A stretch of 64,000 nt of DNA from Comamonadaceae bacterium 2FH (lineage in GTDB: Bacteria > Pseudomonadota > Gammaproteobacteria > Burkholderiales > Burkholderiaceae_C), in NCBI GenBank assembly GCA_005503335.1, contig SCMQ01000016.1, positions 36,741-100,740 on the forward strand, given 5' to 3'. Shown in pieces: positions 8,078 through 18,301 of the stretch (its first letter is position 1; each line of letters starts with the position of its first letter). Under the pieces are notes generated by a model, which made no database searches, was not told the DNA's origin, and saw nothing but the letters and a program-made list of their open reading frames with translations. The translations under genes and the position numbers were made by a program.

Positions 8078-9175
8078 ATGCACACCCTGCTCGTCGGCAG
8101 CCGCAAGGGCCTGTTCGTCATCGACGGCGAAGGCCTGCGCTGGGAGATCGTGGCCCACCATTTCGCCGGCGACCCGGTCACCCAGGTGCTGGTCGACCCG
8201 CGCGACGGCGCCTGGTACGCCGCGCTGCGCCTAGGCCATTTCGGCGTCAAGCTGCGCAAGAGCGTGGACCAGGGCGCGAGCTGGCAGGAGATTGCCACCC
8301 CCGCCTTCCCGCTCAAGCCCGAGCAGGGCCCCTGGGCCGACGACGCCACGCCCTGGAGCGTGGACCTGATCTGGGCCCTGGCCGCGGGCGGCCCAGACCA
8401 GCCCGGCCTGCTCTGGGCCGGCTGCCTGCCGGCCGGCCTGTTCAAGTCGGAGGACGGCGGCGCCAGCTGGGCCCTGAACCAGCCGCTGTGGGAAGACCCG
8501 CGCCGCCGCGAATGGTTCGGCGGCGGCTACGACCATGCCGGCATCCACACCGTGCTGGTCGACCCGCAGGACGCAAGCCACCTGACGCTGGCCATCTCCT
8601 GCGGCGGCGTCTGGCAGACGCGCGACGGCGGCGCGAGCTGGCGCGCCACCTCGGCCGGCATGAAGGCCGACTTCATGCCGCCCGAACGCGCCGAGGACCC
8701 CAACATCCAGGACCCGCATTGCCTGACCCAGTGCGCCAGCCAGCCCGACGTGCTGTGGGTGCAGCACCATTGCGGCCTGTACCGATCCAGCGACGGCGGC
8801 GAGCGCTGGGACGCGCTGCCCCAGGCCCGGCCCACGGGCTTCGGCTTCGCCGTGGCCTGCGACCCGCACAACCCGCGCCGCGCCTGGTTCGTGCCGGCCC
8901 AGGCCGACAGCTGCCGCATTCCGGTCAACGGCCAGATGGTGGTCAGCCGCACCGACGACGGCGGCGCCAGCTTCCAGCAGTTCGGCGACGGCCTGCCGCA
9001 GCAGCATGCCTACCACCTGGTCTACCGCCACGCGCTGGACGTCGCCAACGACGGCCAGACCCTGGCCATGGGCTCCACGACCGGCGGGCTCTGGACCAGC
9101 GTGCATGCTGGCGAGGCCTGGCACTGCGTCTCGCGCGACCTGCCGCCGATCGCAGTGGTGCGCTTCGTCGGCTGA
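8078..9175 (+). CDS. Asp-box (BNR) repeat beta-propeller protein, sialidase/sortilin-like fold, function unknown
   Basis: 365 residues with five Asp-box motifs of the S/T-x-D-x-G-x-x-W type: about 62-69 (SVDQGASW), 124-131 (SEDGGASW), 181-188 (TRDGGASW), 237-244 (SSDGGERW) and 292-299 (ending in Phe instead of Trp). Such boxes cap the hairpins of six- to ten-bladed propellers. Conserved-looking blocks between them, EWFGGGYDHAGIHT (~145-158) and HHCGLYRS (~230-237), could form a binding pocket. No signal peptide is seen, so it should be cytoplasmic, which argues against a secreted sialidase. GGGAGAAAAGC precedes the ATG. It follows the Gly-Gly ubiquitin-fold gene by 41 nt. Databases often label relatives exo-alpha-sialidase, but catalytic Arg/Tyr/Glu residues were not recognised here. 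Confidence 0.8.
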   Translation: MHTLLVGSRKGLFVIDGEGLRWEIVAHHFAGDPVTQVLVDPRDGAWYAALRLGHFGVKLRKSVDQGASWQEIATPAFPLKPEQGPWADDATPWSVDLIWALAAGGPDQPGLLWAGCLPAGLFKSEDGGASWALNQPLWEDPRRREWFGGGYDHAGIHTVLVDPQDASHLTLAISCGGVWQTRDGGASWRATSAGMKADFMPPERAEDPNIQDPHCLTQCASQPDVLWVQHHCGLYRSSDGGERWDALPQARPTGFGFAVACDPHNPRRAWFVPAQADSCRIPVNGQMVVSRTDDGGASFQQFGDGLPQQHAYHLVYRHALDVANDGQTLAMGSTTGGLWTSVHAGEAWHCVSRDLPPIAVVRFVG

Positions 9176-9181
9176 TTTCGT

Positions 9182-10114
9182 TTACAGCGCCTTGACCAGC
9201 TCCGGCACCGCGGCAAACAGATCCGCCTCCAGCCCATAGTCGGCCACCGAGAAGATCGGCGCCTCCGGGTCCTTGTTGATCGCCACGATCACCTTGGAAT
9301 CCTTCATGCCCGCCAGGTGCTGGATCGCGCCGGAGATGCCGCAGGCGATGTAGAGCTGCGGCGCCACGATCTTGCCGGTCTGGCCCACCTGCAGGTCGTT
9401 CGGGGCGTAGCCCGCGTCGACCGCCGCGCGGCTCGCGCCAATCGCCGCGCCCAGCTTGTCGGCCAGCGGGGTGATGACTTCGTTGAACTTCTCGGCCGAG
9501 CCCAGGGCTCTTCCGCCCGAGACCACGATCTTGGCCGCGGTGAGCTCGGGGCGCTCGCTCTTGGCGATCTCGCTCGAGATGAAGCTGCTCTTGCCGCTGG
9601 CGGCCACGGCCTCGACCTTCTCGACGGCGGCATTGCCGCCGCTCGCTGCCGCAGCGTCGAAGCCGGTGCTGCGCACGGTGATCAGCTTCTTGTCGTCCAG
9701 GCTCTGCACGGTAGCAATCGCGTTGCCGGCGTAGATCGGGCGCTCGAAGCTGTCGGGGCTGACCACCTTGGTGATCTCGCTGACCTGGGCCAGGTCCAGC
9801 TTGGCGGCCACGCGCGGGGCCACGTTCTTGCCGGCAGCGGTGGCGGGGAACAGGATATGGCTGTAGTTGCCCGCCAGGGCCAGCACCTGGGCGGCGATGT
9901 TCTCGGCCAAGCCATGGGCCAGGGCTGCGCCGTCGGCGTGGATCACCTTGGCCACGCCCTGGATCTTGGCGGCGGCTTCGGCCGCCGGGCCGGCGTTGTG
10001 GCCGGCGACCAGCACATGGACTTCGCCGCCGCAGGCTGCGGCGGCGGTGATGGTGTTGAGGGTGGCGCCCTTGAGGGAGGCGTTGTCGTGTTCGGCAATA
10101 ACCAGTGCAGTCAT
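9182..10114 (-). CDS. etfA: Electron transfer flavoprotein subunit alpha
   Basis: FAD-carrying subunit of ETF, 310 residues, which takes electrons from acyl-CoA dehydrogenases and passes them to ETF:quinone oxidoreductase. The N-terminal domain starts [14 protein letters not shown]. The C-terminal FAD domain has [14 protein letters not shown] (~200), [11 protein letters not shown], the [20 protein letters not shown] block (~245-265) and a late [23 protein letters not shown], all ETF-alpha hallmarks. It lies 2 nt after etfB and ends the acyl-CoA operon, which supplies two acyl-CoA dehydrogenases as donors. Confidence 0.97.
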   Translation of the reverse strand: MTALVIAEHDNASLKGATLNTITAAAACGGEVHVLVAGHNAGPAAEAAAKIQGVAKVIHADGAALAHGLAENIAAQVLALAGNYSHILFPATAAGKNVAPRVAAKLDLAQVSEITKVVSPDSFERPIYAGNAIATVQSLDDKKLITVRSTGFDAAAASGGNAAVEKVEAVAASGKSSFISSEIAKSERPELTAAKIVVSGGRALGSAEKFNEVITPLADKLGAAIGASRAAVDAGYAPNDLQVGQTGKIVAPQLYIACGISGAIQHLAGMKDSKVIVAINKDPEAPIFSVADYGLEADLFAAVPELVKAL

Positions 10115-10116
10115 GA

Positions 10117-10866
10117 TCAGATCACCTTCGCTTCGTTCTTGAGCTTGTCCACCAGGGTGGCGACGTCGGGCACCTTGATGCCGGCGCCGCGCTTCGGGGG
10201 TTCGGCGACCCTGAGGGTCTTCAGACGCGGGGTCACATCGACGCCCAGGTCCTCGGGCTTGAAGCTGTCCAGTGGCTTCTTCTTGGCCTTCATGATGTTG
10301 GGCAGGGTCACGTAGCGCGGCTCGTTCAGGCGCAGGTCGGTGGTGACCACGGCCGGCAGGGACAGGGACAGGGTCTCCAGGCCGCCGTCGATCTCGCGCG
10401 TGACGCTGACTTTGTCGCCCGCAACTTCCACCTTGGAGGCGAAGGTGGCCTGGGGCAGCTCGGCCAGAGCCGCCAGCATCTGGCCGGTCTGGTTGGCGTC
10501 GTCGTCTATGGCCTGCTTGCCCAGGATGACCAGGCCTGGCTTTTCCTTCTCGACCAGGGCCGCCAGCAGCTTGGCCACGACCAGGGGCTGGAGTTCTTCA
10601 TTCGTCTCGACCAGGATGGCGCGGTCGGCGCCTATGGCCATGGCGGTGCGCAGGGTTTCCTGGCACTGGGCCACGCCGCAGGAGACGGCGATGACCTCGG
10701 TGGCCAGGCCTTTTTCTCTGAGGCGCACGGCCTCTTCGACGGCAATCTCGTCGAAGGGGTTCATGCTCATCTTGACGTTGGCCAGGTCGACGCCGCTGCC
10801 GTCGGACTTGACGCGCACCTTGACGTTGTAGTCGACCACGCGCTTGACGGGGACGAGGATTTTCAT
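10117..10866 (-). CDS. etfB: Electron transfer flavoprotein subunit beta
   Basis: 249-residue ETF beta subunit, which binds AMP and docks on alpha. It begins [20 protein letters not shown] and carries [15 protein letters not shown] (~36-50), the [17 protein letters not shown] block (~120-137) and the [13 protein letters not shown] recognition loop (~188-200) that contacts partner acyl-CoA dehydrogenases. It is co-transcribed with etfA. The nitronate-monooxygenase-like gene starts the preceding segment 24 nt upstream. These may be the housekeeping ETF genes of the cell rather than pathway-specific ones. Confidence 0.97.
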   Translation of the reverse strand: MKILVPVKRVVDYNVKVRVKSDGSGVDLANVKMSMNPFDEIAVEEAVRLREKGLATEVIAVSCGVAQCQETLRTAMAIGADRAILVETNEELQPLVVAKLLAALVEKEKPGLVILGKQAIDDDANQTGQMLAALAELPQATFASKVEVAGDKVSVTREIDGGLETLSLSLPAVVTTDLRLNEPRYVTLPNIMKAKKKPLDSFKPEDLGVDVTPRLKTLRVAEPPKRGAGIKVPDVATLVDKLKNEAKVI

Positions 10867-10890
10867 AAGCAGCCTTTCAGTTCCAGGTTA

Positions 10891-12898
<2,008 letters not shown>

Positions 12899-12937
12899 GC
12901 TTGTCCTGATGTCTATCGTGGGGATGAGAAATGGCCG

Positions 12938-14860
12938 CTACGCGACGACCACCTGGGTCTTGAACGGCAGGGGCTCGAGAGCCTGCTGCAGCCGCTGCAC
13001 CAGCGGACCCGCGGCCGCCGGGTCGATCAGCACCTGGATCGCGCTCTCGCCCTGGGCCTGTACGCGCGGGCGCGCCGCGGGGTCCAGGCCCAGCCCGGTG
13101 CAGACCTCGTCGACGATCGCCTCGACGACCTGGCGGGCGGCCAGCAGGCGCAGTTCGGGTTTGTAGATCTTGCCGACATTGGTCATCGGCAGGGTCTCGA
13201 GCAGGGTCACAGCCTTGGGCCGGGCCGGCGCCTCGTCGACGCGCGCGGCCGTGAAGGCCAGCAGCTCGGCCTCGCTGGCCGAGGCGCCCGGTTTCAGGCT
13301 CGCGAAGGCCACGGGCAGCTCACCCGCGTAGGCGTCGGGCGCGCCCACGGCCGCGCACAGCTGCACGGCCGGATGGGCGGCCAGCGCGTCCTCGATCACC
13401 TTGGGGTCGATGTTGTGGCCGCTGCGGATGATCAGGTCCTTGGAGCGGCCGCTCAGGTGCAGCCGGCCCTGCTCGTCGAGCCAGCCCAGGTCGCCGGTGG
13501 CGAGCCAGCCGTCGGCCGTGAAGGCGCGGGCGTTGTCGGCCGGGTCGACGAAGCCCGAGAACAGGTTGGGCGACTTGAACAAGACCATGCCGGACTCGCC
13601 GGGCGGCAGCTCGCGATCGCTTGCATTGCCCTGCGCGTCCAGCGCAACGATGCGCACTTGGGAGTACGGCAAGCGGAAACCCACGCAGCCCGCCGGACCG
13701 ACGACGCCCGGCGGCGTGATGGTCGAGATGCCGGCCATCTCGGTCATGCCCAGGCTCTCGTGCACATGCAGGCCGAACAGGCGCTCGAAGCGCGCGGCCA
13801 GCTCGGGCGGCAGCACGGCGGCGCCGGTGCGGCAGTAGCGGATCGAGGAGATGTCGGCCCCCGCCAGCGGCACATTGGCCAGCGCGGCCAGCACCGTGGG
13901 CACGGCCGACAGCGAGGTCGGCCGGTAGCGCTCGACCAGGCGCCAGTAGTTGGCGATGACCTCCTTGTTGCGCAGCAGGCCGGTGGTCGGGATGATGACC
14001 TCGGCCCCGGCCGAGAGCGCGGCCAGCGAGGCCGGCAGCACGCCGGCCACATGGAACAGCGGGTAGCCGTTGATCGTGATGTCGCTGTCGCTCAGGCCCT
14101 GCAGCTGCACGCTGGCCCAGGCCGTGAAGACCTGGGCGCCATGGCTGTGGCGCGCCAGCTTGGGCGCGCCCGTGGTGCCGCCGGTATGGAAATAGGCCGC
14201 GATGTCGGCCGGCGCGATCTCGCGGCCGCTGATCAACCGGTCGGCCGGCTCGCGCTCGCGCAAGGCCTTGAAGTCGGCCACGCCCTCGGGCAGGGCGGGC
14301 GCGGCCCCCGGCAGCTCATCGTGCGGCGCAACGCGCAGCAGCGTGCCTAGCGACGGCACCTGGCCGCGCAGGCGCAGGGCCTTGGACCAGTAGCCCGCAT
14401 CCTCGTCCGCGCCCCAGGCAATCAGCACCTTGGCCCGCGCAGCCCGCATCAGCGCGGCCAGTTTTTCCTCGCTCAGCAGCGGGTTGAGCGGCTGCACGAT
14501 GCCGGCCGCCTCGCCGCCCCAGAGCGCGAGGTGGTACTCGAGGCAGCCAGGCAGCAGCACCGCGACCGCATCCTGCGGCCCGACACCGAGGCGGTGCAGC
14601 GCGTTGGCGGCCTGGTGGATGCCGGCCAGCAACTCGGCGTAGGTCCAGCGGACCGGCGTGCCTGCCGGGTCGGCCGGGTCGACACTCGGCAGGAAGCTCA
14701 GTGCGGTCTTGTCGCCGAAGGCCTGGGCCGCGTTGCGGAAGATCTCGTAGGTGCTGTGCACCGGCAGGGCCTCGGCGAGAGGCCGCTGCTCGAGGCGACG
14801 GATGTCCTCCAGGCTGCGGATAGCGAACGCCGGGGCGAACGGGGGATGGATAGCGGGCAT
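12938..14860 (-). CDS. AMP-forming acyl-CoA synthetase (ANL superfamily)
   Basis: 640 residues. It should activate a carboxylic acid to its CoA thioester with ATP. The phosphate loop FHTGGTTGAPKLARHSH is at ~219-235, the adenine-binding ESLGMTEMAG follows ~150 residues later, and the A8 hinge region reads TGDLGWLDEQGRLHLSGRSKDLI. The catalytic C-terminal Lys lies in MTNVGKIYKPELR (~575-585). It is longer than the ~550-residue norm, with an N-terminal stretch and a C-terminal tail of ~60 residues. It is flanked by the two TctC receptor genes, which suggests that the imported acid is its substrate. It may act alongside the CaiB-type transferase, as alternative routes to the CoA ester. Confidence 0.9.
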   Translation of the reverse strand: MPAIHPPFAPAFAIRSLEDIRRLEQRPLAEALPVHSTYEIFRNAAQAFGDKTALSFLPSVDPADPAGTPVRWTYAELLAGIHQAANALHRLGVGPQDAVAVLLPGCLEYHLALWGGEAAGIVQPLNPLLSEEKLAALMRAARAKVLIAWGADEDAGYWSKALRLRGQVPSLGTLLRVAPHDELPGAAPALPEGVADFKALREREPADRLISGREIAPADIAAYFHTGGTTGAPKLARHSHGAQVFTAWASVQLQGLSDSDITINGYPLFHVAGVLPASLAALSAGAEVIIPTTGLLRNKEVIANYWRLVERYRPTSLSAVPTVLAALANVPLAGADISSIRYCRTGAAVLPPELAARFERLFGLHVHESLGMTEMAGISTITPPGVVGPAGCVGFRLPYSQVRIVALDAQGNASDRELPPGESGMVLFKSPNLFSGFVDPADNARAFTADGWLATGDLGWLDEQGRLHLSGRSKDLIIRSGHNIDPKVIEDALAAHPAVQLCAAVGAPDAYAGELPVAFASLKPGASASEAELLAFTAARVDEAPARPKAVTLLETLPMTNVGKIYKPELRLLAARQVVEAIVDEVCTGLGLDPAARPRVQAQGESAIQVLIDPAAAGPLVQRLQQALEPLPFKTQVVVA

Positions 14861-14903
14861 GCCTTGTCTCCTGGCTCGTCTTCTCGTCTCTGGCGCACCG
14901 GTC

Positions 14904-15896
14904 TCACTCCACCGCGATGCCCTTGTCGCGGATCACCTTGCCCCACTTGACGTAGTCCTGCTGCATGCGCTGGCCCATCTGCACCGGCGCCTGGAAGTTG
15001 GCGATCGCGCCGGCCGTCAGCAGCTTGTCCTGGGTCTCCTTCTCGGCCAGGATCTGGCGCACCTCACCGCTGATGCGTGCGACCATCTCCTTGGGCGTGC
15101 CCGGTGGCGCCAGCAGGCCGCCCCAGGACACGGCGTCGTAGCCCTTGAAGCCTTGCTCGGCGATGGTCTTGACCTCGGGGATCATGCTCACGCGCTGGGG
15201 CGAGCCGACGGCGATCGCGCGCAGCTTGCCGGCCTGGATATGCGGCAGGGCGGCCACGAGGTCGGCGTACATCATGGGCACCTGGCCGCCTATGGTGTCG
15301 GTGATGGCCGGCACGCCGCCCTTGTAGGGCACATGCTGCATGTCGAAGCCGCCAAGCTGCTTGAGCAGCTCCATGCTCAGGTGGCCGAAACTGCCCGCGC
15401 CCGAGCTGGTGTAGTTGAGCTTGCCGGGCTGGGCCTTGGCATGGGTGATCAGCTTCTGCAGGTCGCTCACCGTGGGCATCAGCTGGGGGTTGACCACCAC
15501 CACGATGGGCAGGTCGTAGACCGTGGCCACGGGCGTGAAGTCCCGGACCGTGTCGTAGCCCGCCTTCTTGTACAGGTGCGGCGCCAGCAGGGTGGGCGTG
15601 GCCAGCATCATCAGCGTGTAGCCGTCGGGCGCGCTCTTGGCCACCTGGGCGGCCGCGATCGAGCCCGAGGCACCGGCCTTGTTCTCCACGATCACGGGTT
15701 GCTTGAGGCGCTCGGCCAGCTTCTGGCCGACGATGCGCGAAGCCGTGTCGGTCGGGCCGCCCGGCGGAAAGGGCACGATGAGCTTGATCGGCTTGCTCGG
15801 CCAGGCCTGGGCAAAGGCGCTGCCGGCCAACAGGCTGATGCTGCCCAAGGCGGCCAGGCTCAGCAGAACGCTGCGACGGGTGAAAAAGTGGCTCAT
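14904..15896 (-). CDS. Bug/TctC-family periplasmic solute-binding protein (copy 2)
   Basis: 330 residues from the ATG at 15896, which overlaps the stop of the CaiB-type gene in an ATGA arrangement. A TTG two codons further upstream is possible but needless. The signal peptide (FFTRRSVLLSLAALGSISLLAGSAFA) is followed by WPSKPIKLIVPFPPGGPTDTAS, the Bug N-terminus. It also has AGASGSIAAAQVAKSAPDGYTL and the CVPYKGG-like HVPYKGGVPAITD. It is related to, but clearly diverged from, the copy at 11897-12898, so the two probably bind different acids. Translational coupling to the CoA-transferase supports a role in supplying that enzyme's acid. Confidence 0.9.
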   Translation of the reverse strand: MSHFFTRRSVLLSLAALGSISLLAGSAFAQAWPSKPIKLIVPFPPGGPTDTASRIVGQKLAERLKQPVIVENKAGASGSIAAAQVAKSAPDGYTLMMLATPTLLAPHLYKKAGYDTVRDFTPVATVYDLPIVVVVNPQLMPTVSDLQKLITHAKAQPGKLNYTSSGAGSFGHLSMELLKQLGGFDMQHVPYKGGVPAITDTIGGQVPMMYADLVAALPHIQAGKLRAIAVGSPQRVSMIPEVKTIAEQGFKGYDAVSWGGLLAPPGTPKEMVARISGEVRQILAEKETQDKLLTAGAIANFQAPVQMGQRMQQDYVKWGKVIRDKGIAVE

Positions 15897-17155
15897 TCGC
15901 AAGTCTCCTGTGGCTTCTGCGGCAGGGTCAGCACGCCCTTGGACTGCAGTTCCTGCAGCTGCGCATCTGACAGTTCCAGCAACTGTTGCAGCACCTCGCG
16001 CGTGCCCTCGCCCAGCGTGGGCGGCGCCATGCGGATCGGCAGGCGCTGGCCGTCGAGGCGGTAGGGCGGCGCGAACACATGGGTCGTGCCCGCCACCGGG
16101 TGCGGCATTTCCTGCAGCAGCCCGCCCTGGCGGGTGCGCTCGCTGGTCAGGGCCTCGTGCAGGCCCGCCACCTTGCCGCAGGGGATGCCGGCGGCGCTCA
16201 GGCGCGCGAGCAGCAGCTCGCGCGGGAAGCTGCGAATCAGTTCGACCATCATCGGCAGCAGGCTCAGTCGGTTCTTCGCGCGCTCGACGTTGGTGGCGTA
16301 GCGCGGGTCCTCGACGATGTCGGGGCGCCCGATCACCTCGCGGCAGAACTTGTCGAACTGGCTGTTGTTGCCGACGGCGATGATGAGCGGGCCGTCCGCC
16401 GCATCGAACATGCCATAGGGCACGATGGAGGGGTGGGCATTGCCATAACGCTGCGGGTCATGCCCCAGCAGCAGGGCGTCCAGGCCATAGTAGCCCGTGA
16501 CCATGAGGCCGCAGTCGTAGAGCGCCATCTCGATCAGGCGACCCTTGCCCGTGCGCTCGCGTCGGAACAGGGCGGCCAGCACAGCCTGGGCCGCGTACAT
16601 GCCGGTCATCATGTCGACCACGGCCACGCCGAACTTGAGCGGCGGCTGGTTGGCCTCGCCGTTGAGGGCCATGAGTCCGGCCTCGCCCTGGATCACCAGG
16701 TCGTAGCCCGGCCGCTTGGCCTCGGGGCCGGCGCTGTTGTAGCCCGCCACCGAGCAGTAGATCAGCGCCGGCTTGATGGCCTTGAGCTGCTCGTAGCCCA
16801 GGCCCAGCTTCTCGGCGCCGCCGGTCTTGAAGTTCTGGATCACCACGTCGAACTGCGGGATCAGGTCGTGGATCAGTTTCACGCCCTCGGGCGTCTGCAG
16901 ATCCACGGTGATGGACCGCTTGTTGCGGTTCATGCTGTTGTAGTAGGTGGTCTCGGTCTTGCCGATGCGCATGCCCCAGTCACGCGTGTCGTCGCCGCGG
17001 CCGGGGTGCTCGACCTTGATGACCTCGGCGCCGAAGTCGGCCAGCACCTGGCCGCACAGCGGCCCGGCAAACACCCGGGAGAGGTCCAGCACGCGCACGC
17101 CCTGGAGCGGAAAGTCCATGCCCTCGACAGCGGCCGTTGTGCTTGTGGTGCTCAT
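15893..17155 (-). CDS. CaiB/BaiF (class III) CoA-transferase
   Basis: 420 residues. Class III transferases move CoA between acyl-CoA and a free acid through an aspartyl-CoA anhydride. The nucleophile is predicted to be Asp152 in KRPGYDLVIQGEAGLM, which matches the conserved Asp of formyl-CoA transferase. The N-terminal VRVLDLSRVFAGPLCGQ and ADFGAEVIKVEHPG stretches (~20-51) define the family. It overlaps the stop of the acyl-CoA dehydrogenase upstream by 4 bp and the start of a TctC receptor downstream by 4 bp. In a dicarboxylate pathway it would transfer CoA from succinyl-CoA to the imported diacid; that donor is an inference. Confidence 0.92.
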   Translation of the reverse strand: MSTTSTTAAVEGMDFPLQGVRVLDLSRVFAGPLCGQVLADFGAEVIKVEHPGRGDDTRDWGMRIGKTETTYYNSMNRNKRSITVDLQTPEGVKLIHDLIPQFDVVIQNFKTGGAEKLGLGYEQLKAIKPALIYCSVAGYNSAGPEAKRPGYDLVIQGEAGLMALNGEANQPPLKFGVAVVDMMTGMYAAQAVLAALFRRERTGKGRLIEMALYDCGLMVTGYYGLDALLLGHDPQRYGNAHPSIVPYGMFDAADGPLIIAVGNNSQFDKFCREVIGRPDIVEDPRYATNVERAKNRLSLLPMMVELIRSFPRELLLARLSAAGIPCGKVAGLHEALTSERTRQGGLLQEMPHPVAGTTHVFAPPYRLDGQRLPIRMAPPTLGEGTREVLQQLLELSDAQLQELQSKGVLTLPQKPQETCE

Positions 17156-18291
17156 GCTCGCTCCTGCCGGCCCAGCGCCATGTAGCGCGCCAGGTGGTGG
17201 TCCTCGTCGCCGAGCTGGTGGTCGATCATGACCAGACGCTTGGCGTAATGCGCAAGCGGCAACTCCCAGGTCATGCCGATGCCGCCGTGCATCTGTATGC
17301 TTTCCTCGGCCACCAGCGCGGCTATGCGGCCGATGCTGAACTTGGCGGCCGAGACCGCACGCTCGCGCGTGAGGCGGTCGGCGTCGATCGCTGCCGCGGC
17401 GTTGATTACGGCCGAGCGCGCCTGCTCGACCTCGAGCAGCAGGTCGGCCATGCGGTGCTGCAGGGCCTGGAAGCTGCCGATGGGCACGCCGAACTGCTTG
17501 CGCGTGCGCAGGTACTCCAGCGTGTGCTGCTTGGCCACCTCCATCGCGCCCAGGGCCTCGGCACTGAGGGCCAGCAGGCCATGGGCGATGGCGAGCTCGA
17601 GCGTGGCCAGGCCCTGGCCCTCGGCGCCCAGCAGCGCGTCGGCGCCGAGTTGCACCTGGTCCAGCACGAGCTCGGCCGCGCGGCCGCCGTCGATGCGGCC
17701 GTAGCCGCGGCGCGTCAGGCCTGCGGCGTCGCCGGGCACCAGGAACAGGGAGAGCCCGGCCTCGTCCTCCAGCGCGCCGGCCGTGCGCGCCGACACCAGC
17801 AGCAGCTGGGCTTCGTCGCCGAACAGCGCCACGGCCTTGGCGCCGGAGAGCACCCAGCCCTCGCCCTGGCGCTCGGCGCGCGTGGCCACGCGCGAGAGCT
17901 CGTAGTGATTTCCCGGCTCGTCGTGCGCCAGCGCGGCGATCTGGCTGCCGGCCATCAGGCCCGCCAGGCGCTCCTTCTGCGCGGCGCTGCCGGCGGCGGC
18001 GATCGCGCGGCCCACCATGAGGGCGCCGAGGAAGGGCTCGGCGACCAGGCCGCGGCCCAGGCTCTCGAACACCACGGCGATGTCGAAGCCCGCGCCGCCG
18101 AAGCCGCCCTCGCTTTCCGGGAACAGCGCGCCTATGGCGCCGAGCTCGGCGAACTGCTGCCAGAGCTCGGTGCTGTGGCCCTGCTCGCCGTAGGCGATGC
18201 GGTTGCGGGATTCGAAGCCGTACTGCTCGGCGACGAAGCGGTCCAGGCTGTCCGCCAGCATGCGGCGGTCTTCGGTGTGCTCAAAATTCAT
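17152..18291 (-). CDS. Acyl-CoA dehydrogenase, PimD-like small subunit
   Basis: 379-residue acyl-CoA dehydrogenase-fold protein. The start MNFEHTEDRRMLADSLDRFVAEQYGFESR and LGRGLVAEPFL (~83-93) resemble the small subunit of pimeloyl-CoA dehydrogenase. FAD-fold motifs RKQFGVPIGSFQALQHRMADL (~280-300) and ESIQMHGGIGMTWE (~335-348) are present. The position that holds the catalytic Glu in medium-chain enzymes has no Glu, as in non-catalytic halves of heteromeric dehydrogenases. It lies directly downstream of the large-subunit gene (10-nt gap) and overlaps the CaiB-type gene by 4 bp. Prediction: it forms a heterotetramer with the product of 18302-19510. Confidence 0.9.
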   Translation of the reverse strand: MNFEHTEDRRMLADSLDRFVAEQYGFESRNRIAYGEQGHSTELWQQFAELGAIGALFPESEGGFGGAGFDIAVVFESLGRGLVAEPFLGALMVGRAIAAAGSAAQKERLAGLMAGSQIAALAHDEPGNHYELSRVATRAERQGEGWVLSGAKAVALFGDEAQLLLVSARTAGALEDEAGLSLFLVPGDAAGLTRRGYGRIDGGRAAELVLDQVQLGADALLGAEGQGLATLELAIAHGLLALSAEALGAMEVAKQHTLEYLRTRKQFGVPIGSFQALQHRMADLLLEVEQARSAVINAAAAIDADRLTRERAVSAAKFSIGRIAALVAEESIQMHGGIGMTWELPLAHYAKRLVMIDHQLGDEDHHLARYMALGRQERA

Positions 18292-18301
18292 CGCAGTCCC
18301 C

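Noticed and set aside
8078..9175. Annotation of the Asp-box protein as a sialidase
   Set aside because: Asp boxes alone do not make a sialidase; no signal peptide and no recognisable catalytic Arg triad or Tyr/Glu pair was seen.
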